Part shown: positions 9,015-21,900 of the stretch, in pieces
Layout: each line of letters opens with the position of its first letter
How positions within the stretch are numbered: the first letter of the stretch is position 1
Assembly (NCBI RefSeq): GCF_001704415.2
Contig: NC_030817.1
Coordinates: 35,103,550-35,167,549 of the forward strand
DNA: 64,000 nucleotides
Source: Capra hircus
Lineage: Eukaryota; Chordata; Mammalia; Artiodactyla; Bovidae
Direction of reading: 5' to 3'
Position numbers and translations under genes: made by a program
Notes under the pieces: model-generated
Databases searched by the model: none
Told to the model about the DNA's origin: nothing
Seen by the model: the letters and a program-made list of their open reading frames with translations, nothing else

Positions 9015-12000
9015 CTGCAAAAGATCAGAAAGAAACAAATTTATTTTAAAACAAAGAAACAAAAGATAATCAGAAGACATCTGTCAAACACCAAAGGTAC
9101 ATATTCCATTTGATCTAGCATGGCCCTTTCAACTAAAATCAGAACAATCAATACTAATGGTAATCAAAAATAAGAGAAAAATCTCAGGATTCAGAAGACG
9201 TTTTCAGATGGATCTTAAAATCAGTTCAGTTCAGTCGCTCAGTCGTGTCCGACTCTTTGTGACCCCATGAATCGCAGCACGCCAGGCCTCCCTGTCCATC
9301 ACCAAATCCCGGAGTTCACTCAGAGTGATGCCATCCAGCCATCTCATCCTCGGTTGTCCCCTTCTGCCCCCAATCCCTCCCAGCATCAGAGTCTTTTCCA
9401 ATGAGTCAACTCGTCGCATGAGGTGGCCAAAGTACGGGAGTTTCAGCTTTAGCATCATTCCTTCCAAAGAAATCCCTATGTGAGCCAAAACCTCAGACCA
9501 AACTGAGAATAATGTAGGGATTTTCAACTCTATTTAGAAAACATTGAAGTAAACAACATTGGGAATCCATTTGTATTACTGCTCCACTCAAGAGACTATA
9601 AAGCTAATAAGATGAATTAACAGCACTGAAAAGAGACTGAAATTTAGAACTCTCCACCCACGAATAAATAATTTAAGTTTTAGAGATTTTTCTGAGGCCT
9701 TTTGAAGCTTTCCAAGTCAGATAAAATGACCAAAGAAATTAAACTTCAAAGGCATTAAAAAAACTAAAAGGTGCAACATGCGAAGTTTGACTGGATCCTG
9801 GTTTGGAAAAAAGTAACTAAAAAGATCATGAAAAACACTGGGCTGGAAGAAGCACAGGCTGGAATCAAGATGCCGGGAGAAATATCAATAACCTCAGATA
9901 TGCAGATGACACCACCCTTATGGCAGAAAGTGAAGAAGAACTGAAAAGCTTCTTGATGAAAGTGTAAGTGGAGAGTGAAAAAGTTGGCTTAAAGCTCAAC
10001 ATTCGGAAAACGAACATCATGGCATCTGGTCCCATCACTTCATGGCAAATAGATGGGGAAACAGTAGAAACAGTGTCAGACTTTATTTTGGGGGGCTCCA
10101 AAATCACTGCAGATGGTGACTGCAGCCATGAAATTAAAAGACACTTACTCCTTGGAAGAAAAGTTATGACCAACCTAGATGGCATATTCAAAAGCAGAGA
10201 CGTTACTTTGCCGATTAAGGTCCATCTAATCAAGGCTATGGTTTTTCCTGTGGTCATGTATGGATGTGAAAGTTGGACTGTGAAGAAGGCTGAGTGCTGA
10301 AGAATTGATGCTTTTGATCTGTGGTGTTGGAGAAGACTCTTGAGAGTCCCTTGGACTGCAAGGAGATCCAACGAGTCCATTCTGAAGGAGATCAGCCCTG
10401 GGATTTCTTTGGAAGGAATGATGCTAAAGCTGAAACTCCAGCACTTTGGCCACCTCATGCGAAGAGTTGACTCATTGGAAAAGACTCTGGTGCTGGGAGG
10501 GATTGGGGGCAGGAGGAGAAGCGGACGAGAGAGGATGAAATGGTTGGATGGCATCACAGACTCGATGGACATGAGTCTGAGTGAACTCTGGGAGTTGGTA
10601 ATGGACAGGGAGGCCTAGCGTGCTGCGATTCATGGGGTTGCAAAGAGTCAGACACGACTGAGCGACTGAACTGAACTGAACTAAAAAGATATTTCAGGTA
10701 TAAGTAGAGACACCTGAATATGCGCTTAAAAAAGGGGTGATATAGAATTGCTGATTTTGTGATTTTGGATGGACAGTGATACTGCAGATTTATAAGAGAA
10801 TATCTTTGTTCTTGACATGCATACTTAAGTGCTTAGGGATAAAAGATCATGTTATCTGAAAGTTACTTTCTAATGGTTTAACAGCAACAAAATATGTATA
10901 CAAAAATAAAAAGATGAAGCAGTTGAAGGGTGACTGAGTGTTATATATTCTTTCAACTTTTCACTATGCATGAAATTTTTCAAAAAGTTGAGGTGAAAAG
11001 AAGCAATCAGAAAGTTAAAAGTAATCACTGGCTATCACATACTATAATTGAAGCAAGATTAACAGCCGATCAGAAAGTCTATGTAGGCCACTGGTATACA
11101 TTAAACTAAGAAATGCTGTGTAAACACATTACAGAAAATGAAGATCCACATGACAATCACGTGTAAAGTATAGAAATGGAAGCTGTCTTTATCTGAAACA
11201 TTAACTCTCATACTTCAATACACCAAAAAAGAACTTTTTTCTTTCAGAAACAAAAGACAATTTTATCATTTAAAAATCTATTTGTTAAAGGGAGTAAGGA
11301 GGGCACATATATAACAAACACATAAACAAAATTTCACCTTTTTCCTGGATACCTTAAAAGTCTCTCCAATTCACTACTGACAAACTAAATATCAACCTCA
11401 GGAAAAAGCCAAGACTGAAGGAAGAAACTAAAAGAGGCTGGCAAGAGAGGGTTAGATTGAATGAGGAGAAAAGAAAGCAATGACAACAAGGATCAGAATA
11501 CACAGTGCTTGAAGTAGGGAAGAGAAAAGTACAGATTAAGAGCACAGGGTCTCGGCTCAGACCACCTTGATTTAAATCCTAGCTCAACTAGTTCTAGCTA
11601 TGTCACTTTGGGCAATTTACAGAACCCCTTTGGCTCTCTTGTAAAATGGGAATTATAATATAATAAGGGATTATTATTAACAATCCCTACCTGGGTGTTC
11701 TTTGGAAGGAATGATACTAAAGCTGAAACTCCAGTACTTTGGCCACCTCATGCAAAGAGTTGACTCATTGGAAAAGACTCTGATGCTGGGAAGGATTGGG
11801 GCAGGAGGAGAAGGGGACGACAGAGGATGAGATGGTTGGATGGCATCACCGACTCGATGGATGTGAGTCTGAGTGAACTCCGGGAGTTGGTGATGGACAG
11901 GGAGGCCTGGTGTGCTGCGGTTCAGGGGGTTGCAAAGAGTTGGACACGACTGAGCGACTGAATTGAACTGAACTGAACCTATCTACTGCACTGGGTTGCT

Positions 12001-15000
12001 GTGAATATTTAAATGAATGACCACACGTTAGAAGCATGTTCATTCTCAGAGGAACACTTACAAAGTGTTAGCTCTTAAAACCATCATCCTTCTTCCACGA
12101 TTCCACAAACAGGTTCCAGGTAAGGGATCCTGGGTGTTTGGGTCTCAATATTTGTCTCCCTCTCCCTCAAAATTCCTATGCTAAGAATCTAACCCCCATG
12201 GTAATGGTATTTGGAAATGGGGCCTTTAGGAGACTCCACTCATGAATGGGATTGATACCCTTATAGAATTCACCTTCTACTTCAGGGGACACAGGTTCAA
12301 TCCCTGGTCTGGGAACTAAGATCCCACATGCTGCAGAGCAGCTAAGCGCATGTCCGCAATTAGACAGAAGTCAGAGGTCTGCAACTGAGACCCAACACAG
12401 TCATTAAATAAATATACATATCTTTTTAAAAGGCATGGGGGAATGGTAGCCTTCTTTTTGGAGAGGTGGTGGGGCAAGGAGACTAGAGTAGGAGATGAGT
12501 AGGCAGATCTCCAAGAGAAAAGAAAGGTTAATGTTTTCCAAATTAAGGATACAAGATAAATATACCTACCTCTACAATTCACAGAAATGCTAAGTTCTGT
12601 GTATTAGGATTTAGAAAACTAAATTACTATATATTATTTCTCTCATTTTTGCCTTTTAAAAACAGCTTTTCCCATACTGAAAATGTACAGCACTACCTTA
12701 AACAATTCATATGTACTTGAAATACATACTAAGAAGAAGTAAGATTCCTGGTGGGAATGTAAATTGGTTCAGCTGATACGGAAAACAGTACGGAGGTTCT
12801 TCAAAAAACTAAAGAGTCAACATGTTATTGCTATTGTTTAGTTGCTAAGTTATGTCCGACTCTGCAACACAACAGACTATAGCCCACCAGGCTCCTCTGT
12901 CCATTTCCCAGGCAAGAACTTCATGGCAAATAGATGGGGAAACAGTGGGAACAGTGGCTGACTTTATTTCTTTGGGCTCCAAAAACACTGCAGATGATGA
13001 CTGCAGCCATGAAATTAAAAGACGTTTACTCCTTGGAAGGAAAGTTATGACCAACCTAGATAGCATATGAAAATGCAGACACATTACTTTGCCAACAAAG
13101 GTCCATCTAGTCAAGGCTATGGTTTTTCCAGTAGTCATTATGGATGTGAGAGTTGGACCATAAAGAAAGCTGAGCACTGAAGAATTGATGCTTTTGAACT
13201 GTGGTGTTGGAGAAGACTCTTAATAGCACCTTGGACTGCAAGAAGATCCAACCAGTCCATCCTAAAGGAGATCAGTCCTGGGTTTCACTGGAAGGACTGA
13301 TGTTGAAGCTGAAACTCCAATACTTTGGCCACCTGATGAGAAGAGTTGACTCACTGGAAAAGACCCTGATGCTGGGAAAGATTGGGGGCAGGAGGAGAAG
13401 GGGACGACAGAGGATGAGATGGTTGGATGGCATCACCAACTCAGTGGACATGGCTTTGGGTAGACTCTGGGAGTTGGTGATGGACAGGGAGGCCTGGCAT
13501 GCTATGGTTCATGGGGTCTTAAAGAGTTGGACACGACTGAGTGACTGAACTGAATTTAATGGAAAAGATATTAAAATGTGTGTGTGTGTGTGTGTGCGCG
13601 CGCGCGCGTGCTGTATACCATAAATTAAAACAAGATTGTAAATTAACTGTACTTCAATGTTTAAAAAAGTAATAAACTATACCTAAATAAAATAGGGGGA
13701 AAAAAGAGAAGATTCTTGACATCAGACATTAACCTATAAATTCTGATGATTAAGAAATTTGTATTTCTAATTTAATCATCCGGTAGTATTGATAGTTTTA
13801 AAAGAGTTAACAAGAGGGAGTATACATTGAGCAAAAATGATGGCTGAAGTTAAAAAACTAGGGCTAACACAAACATTTAAAAGGCATAAAGAAAAGCTGT
13901 GGGAACCAAGGGATCCCTACAGAGGGGTAATCATTGTCAATGCTGGATAGAACCTATGCAAGAAGAGTTCTCAAGTGCTAGTGGACCTCTAAATTCATAC
14001 AATCCATCTAACCTGCATGATACACTACTGATCACTCAACCACCCTTTCACTTGCCAAAAGTGGACTTATGTTCACCAGCTGACAAAAGAATGCTGAGTT
14101 ATCACTTAGATAAGCTTCCTGCTAAACAACAGTTCAGTTTCAGTTGTGTTGCCAGGGTATATGTATTTCTTTTAACAAATTACACACTGTAATTTTATAA
14201 ACCAGGAAGAAAAAAATCTGAAAAATAAAAGTGTTATTATTGATGATCAGTGTAAGGCTCAAATTTTGTATGATTAAGACCAAAATGGAAACAGGCAGGC
14301 AAGCCAAAATGGTTCAGACCACATGTCTGAGAAAAAAACAAAGAAGATAATAACTAGAGAATACTTTTGAGATGCTAGTGAGATATTATTGACAAGGCTT
14401 AAAGGAAAAGGGTAACAGGACAGTTTATAATTTTGCAGGTTCTCAGAAATGAAACCCTTCTATGGACTGACCTCACCATATTTAGAATTCATAACTATCT
14501 GCAGTATCTTGTATGCAAAAGAAAATCCTGTATCAGCTCCAGCAATTAGGCAATGACATAGAATGATAGGTCATTTCATCCAGTTCCTGGAACAGCAGAA
14601 AAAGAAGCCTTTCTCCAGAGCAGAGAGTAGCAAGTAAAGAAGTAGATACTGTGAGGATAGTTACTTCTTTTAAAAATTTTTAAGCAGTGAAATTAAAAAA
14701 AAAAAAAACCTAGGATGGTATCCTGAGGCATAAAGTTAAAATAAGATATTTGAGCATGTTTTCAAGACTAAACAGAAGCAGTACGTGGAGAAGAAAACAG
14801 GACTGAAGATGTGGGAAGGAAAGCTGCCCTGGGACATAGGAAGCAAGGTTATTTTCTCAGTTAGGGGAGGGTGGTAAAGCGGTAGAAGTTTAACTCTACG
14901 CAACTGAGAAGTCAGCTTACCAAGGATAAAAGACTGAGATATAATTCTTGTTGTTGACAAGTTAGAAGAATGAATTGAGTTTACGTGCAAAGTCTCCTTA

Positions 15001-15923
15001 GCGGTAACTGACCTGAAATAGCAGTTTAAAGAAGAGTATGTACTAAGGCAGGCAAGAGGACAATCAATCTACAAGTGAGACAGAATGCCCCTGGAATCAA
15101 GACGGAGGTCCCTCCCAACTTTTTCAGGGCACCCAACCTATCCTGGGGCTTCCCTGGGGACTCAGTTGGTAAAGAATCCGCCTGCAATGCAGGAGACCTG
15201 GGTTTGATCCCTGGGTTGGGAAGATTCCCTGGAGAAAGGAACAGCTACAAAATGGTATTCTGGCTTGCAGAATTCCATGGATTATATAGTTCATGGGATC
15301 ACAAAGATTCGGACATGACTGAGCGACTTTCACTAACCTATCCTGAGGACTTTGCATAAGCTAAGGGAGAAATTTGCTGAAAGGGAGAATTCAGTGTAAG
15401 TTGCCCTGTGGCATTGCACAGGCCACTCCACTGATCTCCAGGACAGTATGCTTATTATAGAACAAACAGCTTCAAAAGAAGAATACCTAAAGTATTCAGT
15501 GCATACCAGAACATCTTAATTACCAAAGGCATTGTCATTCTTAAAACAGGTAAAACCCAGGAACCAACAATGAATTCATCAACATGCATTCTCAGGTCAT
15601 ATGGGCAAAAAATTTCATAACATAGTTTGGCTAATGATGGTTTATTTGTCTTCAGCTAAGACTCTCACTTCAAGAATTAAAAAATGTATTTCTTTGATTA
15701 CCCATAAGCAACCTTAAATAAAACCCAGCTTCCAATGTAAATTGTGATGACAATTTTTCAGTTCAGCATCTTATGTGAAAGGTCAAAGGAAAGTATTTCT
15801 ATATGAAAATATTAATTCAAAAGGGTATATACATGGCTCTGTTCATTGCAGCATTATTCACAATAGCCAAGATTTATAGGAACAACCTAAGTGTCCACTA
15901 ATGAATGAATGGATAGAGAAGGT

Positions 15924-15966
<43 letters not shown>

Positions 15967-18900
15967 GAATTACTACTCAGCCATAAAAAAAGAAGGAAAT
16001 ACTGCCATTTGCAACAACATGGTTAGAACTTGGAAGTATTATGCTAAATAAACTAAGTTAGAGAAAGACAAATAACATGATTTCACTAGTATATAGAATC
16101 TAAAGAAAACAAAAAAAACAGACAAAATAAGACAAAACAAAAACTCACAAAACAGAACAGCTTAGTGGCTACCAGAAGGGAAGCGAGTTGGAGGGTGGGC
16201 AAAAGTGAAAAATGAGGTCAACTGTACAGTGACAGATGGTAACTAGTCTTGTGGTGGTTATGACCTTGCAGTGTATACAAGTATAATGCTATAATCATGA
16301 AACTTATATATACTTTAAAAAAAAGGTATGCATTTTTTTTTTTAAAAAGGTATGTATTTTCTTCTCTAAACTACAAGATCCAAGTATGCACAAGATGAAA
16401 ATAAAACTCCAAGAAAGCTAAAGTTGTCATTTGGAGGTTTTGAGAGAGATACAAAGGGAAAATCTCCACTATGGTAACAAGAGTTTCTATATTTATGGTA
16501 AATACACACTGTATTATACATTCACACACACTATGTCAATTATCCACGGACAGACAGCAATTCTTCAGTTATTCTTACCTAATACCTGATAGTGTTCTTT
16601 CTCCTTTGTGAGCTGTTGGTTTACTGCCTGAAGCAACTGTTGTAACTGTGTTACAGTCTGATTTAGACTTACAGACATTGTCTCCTTCTCAGAAGACTCC
16701 TAAGAAAAAGATTAATGAGATGAAAAACCCTAAGCATAAGGAAAAGGCATTTGCAACCAAAAACAGAAAATATTTTTTTGTTGTTTCACACACAGATATA
16801 AAAAATCTGAAAGATGACATGAAAATTGACAATAAAAGCCACACAGAGCAATAGTATTTGCTACCTAGTAGTGCAGGTTAGTCTGCACCTAAGAAAGCTT
16901 AATGTTATATAAATGTTGTCACTAGGCTACAACTGGAAAAATAAAGAATCTATGAATATCAGACAAAAACCTTTTTCTGCTTTCATAAAAAAATGTACAA
17001 AGAGCCAAAGGAGAATACACTCACAACAATAGAAAAATAACAAACATATATTGAGCTCTTACAAAATCTGAGGCACTGTTAGGTTACCCACTATTCTGAG
17101 TGTTTTATATAGTAACTCATTTATTCCCTTCAATAATCCTACAAAATACGTACTATTATCATTACCTTTTATGGAGCAACTAAAGCCCAGAGAGGCTAAA
17201 GAGTTCCCCCTAAGTCAACAGAATCAGGATTCAAGTGCAAGACGCAGAGTCTACCATCTTCAGTAGTATACCGTAATACCTCCCAACTCAAACCTAAACA
17301 TTAACGTAATATCTCACCAAGCTTTGAAGTGAAAACAAACATTAATAAACACACAGACTTTCAGATCAGATACCCCAAAGAAAAGATGACCTTGAGTTAA
17401 GAATGCAGCAAAATTGATGGAAGCACATTACAAAGGCATTTTTTCAGTCAGAGATGGATCTTGTACATTTTTCATTCTTCACATAATTTATAAAGTAACT
17501 AGCCCAGAGATCTGGAGCTAAAGAAAATGCATACCGTTTCTTGGGAAACATCACTATTCTCAATAACAGTAGTGTCTCCAGCAGCTTTTACTATTTTTGA
17601 CTGGATAAGATCTAGTGACTGTTGAGCCTGTAAGGAAAGCAATATAGAGCCTATCAATACTACAATTGATAGATAACTATATATATATGAAAAAATGAGT
17701 GATTTCCTTATATATTTTGTATAAAACTAAAGCTCTTCTCACAATACAACATAAAAGTCAACCTGATCAAGTTTTTTCTCCAAAATCAAATAGCTGTCTC
17801 CCCTACCAGATTATAAAAACACATGCTCACAAACAATGAAGAAAATGTATAAAGAAATTAAAAGCAGAAATAACCTCAGTGGTATCTAGGTTAGATCAAG
17901 ATCATATTGGTGATATTAGTCTACATCAGAGGCTGGCCAAATCTAGCCAAACTCTGTCTTTGTACAGTTTACAAGCTAAGAATGGTTTTTACATTTTTAG
18001 AGTCATGTTAGACAAAGAGCATGTGAAAGAAACTATAGGTGGGCAGTAAATCCTAAAACTTTTGAGTTTGTTGATTCCTGGTGTGAATCCCTCATCAGTG
18101 CGTATACATCTTAATGGAAGATTGGTACAAAATGTTCTGTAAGTGGGCTTTTAACATACACATTACTTCATGAAAAATTTTGTTATCTTTTTACATGTCA
18201 ATAAATATTTACATGCATTTCCAATCACGAGTTACACAATATTTCTATTATATAGATATGGGGCAGTTCACTATCAACTATTGTTGCCCTTTTATGCCAA
18301 ACAACATGGCATAGCCATATCTTTGAGCACCTGTTTAATATCTTTAAAGCACCTTCTGAGAAAATAAATTGTTAGGCTAAAGCTGCATGTTTTATTAGTT
18401 TGTCCGATGTCGAACACTAAAATCAAGTATCAAAGTAAATTAGATTGCTCAGTCTTGACAATGTATTATATATATCTAAGTCAGAGCTCCAAAATTTTTA
18501 AGTTCACATTTTCTCTACTGGCCACAACACCAAAGAAACATGAACCAACTCTAGAGTCCTAGACTTTTGCATAATAATTATAAGCTATAATCATATAGAA
18601 CCAACAGAAATTTTCCCTTTAATCTTTCAGAAAGTGACATATTTGTTTTGCTGACTCTATCTCCTATAAACACAATCATAGCTCGAAAGCAGCTCTGATA
18701 AAAGCATATACAAATTACACTATTAAATATCTCAACAGAATTACAAATAACTTGTCAAACTAATGCAAAGAATAAAAAACGTAATCCTAAAGATCACCCA
18801 TCTACATGAGATTAAGAGAAACATACTTTTACAAAGAAATAAAGGAATAAATTTCTGAAACAGCAGAGGTCTACACTTCTTTTAGATACATGAGGTGAGA

Positions 18901-21900
18901 TGAGGTGAGGTGAAAGTTGCTCAGTCATGTCCGACTCCTTGCGACCCCATGGACTGTAGTCTGCTAGGCTCCTCTGCCCATGGAATTCTCCAGGCAAGAA
19001 TACTGGAGTAGGTAGCCATTCCCTTCTCCAGGGGATCTTCCCAACCCAGGATTCAAACACAGGTCTCCCGCATTGCAAGCGGATTCTTTACCATTTGAAC
19101 CACCAGGGAAGCAAGAAGATCCAAAGAAATATACTTTGTAAATGACTATATAAGCAAATCCCAATAAAAAATATATAAATGTAACCAAATTTTTTAAGAG
19201 TAATATCAATTGAATTCAAAATGTAATCTGTATACAAAGCAATTAATTATATAAATATGATGAAAAGAAGTGAATTAAGAAAAATGGAAAAACAAGCCAA
19301 AAAGTCTAGTTCCAAATATGTAACTATGTAGCAAACAGCTTAAATTTAAGAACAAATTAATGGGATGATGCAAAAGAATAAATCAAAGTTAGCAGTATGT
19401 CAGCTTAAGATTCAAAGTACAACACATTATAATGATATGGCATCTCCAGGACAAGCAGGGTCTCACCTTATGCAAGTCACCAGCTACTTTCTGCCTTTCA
19501 CTTTGTTCAGTTCTAAGTTTTGCATGTGTTTCATTTAACTGTTTCTTTAACTGTAAAAATAAAGGAACACCACAATTAATTTAATTCACATCCTTCTTTG
19601 ATTATGCAGAGATCCCTAGGACTGAAGAACGAATGAGAAAGAATGGGATCACTAACAGTTATTATGCACAGTGGATTAGCCAATATGCTGCACCAGATGT
19701 ATAGAAAAGCTGTAAGCAGTGGAGATTCCAATCTGTAAAGCTAAACTTAAGAAAAGCTACAGAAACAAACTAGAGTTTAGAAAACTGCAAATATAAAAGC
19801 AAAACCATAAAATTACAGTAGAGTATTACTATTTTAAGTACTGTTGTTCAGTCACTTAAGTCGTGTCCAAGTCTTTGGGACCCCATGGACTGCAGCACAC
19901 CAGGCTCTCCTGTCCTTCACTATCCCCTTCACTAGCTCTGGGAGAAAGTGAATCAAGCTGTTTGAGCAACAGCTTGCTCAAACTCATGTCCATTGAGTGA
20001 ATGATGCCATCCAACCATTTCATTCTCTGTCGGCCCCTTATCCTTCTGCCCTCCATCTTTCCCAGCATCAGGGTCTTTTCCAATAAGTCAGCTCTTCACA
20101 TCAAATGGCCAAAGTACTGGAGCTTCGGCTTCAACATCACTCCTTCCAATGAATATTCAGGACTGATTTCCTTTAGAATTGACTGGTTTGCTCTCCCTGC
20201 AGTCCAAGGGACTTTCAAGAGTCTTCTCCAACACCACAATTCAAAAGCATCAATTCTTAGCAGCGCTCAGCCTTCTTTATGGTCCAATTCTCACATCTAT
20301 ATATGACTACTGGAAAAACCATAGCTCTGACTATCTGGACCTTTGTTAGAAAAGTGCTGTCTTTGGTTTTTAATACACTGTCTATGTTTGTCACAGCTAT
20401 TTTAAGTATTATTCACTATTCATAAAGCATTTTCATTCACATTTATTTCAAATTAAAAGGCAAGTAATAAAGTTTACTAATTGTTTAAAGGTTTTCTTAA
20501 CCTATATAGTTAAGAATTATGTAATAGTTTTAAAAACACTGAACAGAAAATGAAACCTTCAAAAATACAGTAAAATGAAACCTTCAAAAATTTAAATGTT
20601 GTTCATCCTTTAAGATGTCACTAGAGAGATGAGTGCAAGACCACAATGACTTAACTATACCAACAAGAAACATCTTAACATATACATCTCACCCAACTTG
20701 TTGAAAGAGTTATAAAGCTGTATTAAACTCCAGCATCAATACATACTGCCTCTTCTCTCGGTAACTATTCTGAATAATTATGAATGAAGGAAATGGACTG
20801 ACAAAAAATAACTTTTTAAATTAAACTCATCAAATTAATTGATTATGCCTCTTACCCATAAGCAAAGCATTCCAAACAGTTCTGGAAACCCCATAGGGGA
20901 AAATATAAGACACTGGCATTTCAAACATGTAGAAAGAATCAGTGCATGCACGACATGCCATTTGCAAATTGATTTTGCAAACTCTATTCAAAATGCTTCA
21001 GTTTCACTCCTTTATTTAACTCTGATTTCATACATCAGAGAGGTTATGCCTTTGGCCCAGGATCATACAATATATAAGCAAAAACAAAATTACTTTAATA
21101 TATCTTAAAATGTGGAAGTTACCCTGAGCAAAAAACAAACAGAAAGATTAAAATGAAGACTGCAAACTCAAGGCAAAAAAAAAATTCTAATACCGTTCAA
21201 AATGACCTTTTGACAGAAGGGTCAAAATATACAAAGAAAGCACCAGGCTAAATGGAGACTCAACATAATCCTTGGGTTTGAAGCTACTATTGGAGTCAGC
21301 CACCAAGCACCAAAGTTAAACATAAAATCTCCAACAACTGTAGTTAGAAATGGATTTTTTAAAACCACATTATAGGATAAAGCTGTAGCATACCACAGTA
21401 CCAATCTGCGCAATATATAGCAAGTGTACCTAAAATTAATCTTACATTGCAGTGGAAATGATTCAATTCAGGTAAAATGAAGGTAAATTTTATTTTAAAA
21501 CTAGAAAGGGGTGTGTGTATGGACAGGGGGTCACGGTGGGGACTTGATGTGTACATTTCACAGACAGCCCTACTCTGAAAATTGATTCCCATGGATCACT
21601 GCTGTAACACTGCTTAACATGAATGAGTTAAGAAATTTTCTTTGGTATACAGCAATACTAAAAAGAAAATTCCAAATTTGGCAGCACCAACTTATAGTAA
21701 GGAGATAATCAGCTTATTGCGATTGTACTAGAGTTCATTCAGGTACTTTTTAAAAATCTAGTAACATTTTTAATTTTTAAAAGTCACAGACATAATGACT
21801 ATTGTTTGAAACATACAATAAGATAGTCATGTTTATGTAACAAATAAGCCTGTCAATCAGTGTAAATTTCCAGAAAATTTAAGAATGGGAGTACAGTATA

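Larger units (their letters stand above)
13612..16140. other. KTN1 last-intron sequence between annotated repeats
   Basis: Apart from the repeats listed separately, this part of the final 7.6-kb intron shows AT-rich sequence without recognised exons. A 97-codon plus-strand frame at 13899-14192 has no recognisable motif and no splice or promoter support. Confidence 0.4.

Noticed and set aside
9865..10572. 235-codon open frame on the minus strand
   Set aside because: It is the antisense reading of a BovB copy whose sense strand carries the recognisable reverse-transcriptase tail.
13899..14192. 97-codon plus-strand frame in the last KTN1 intron
   Set aside because: No recognised motif and antisense to the host gene; likely chance.
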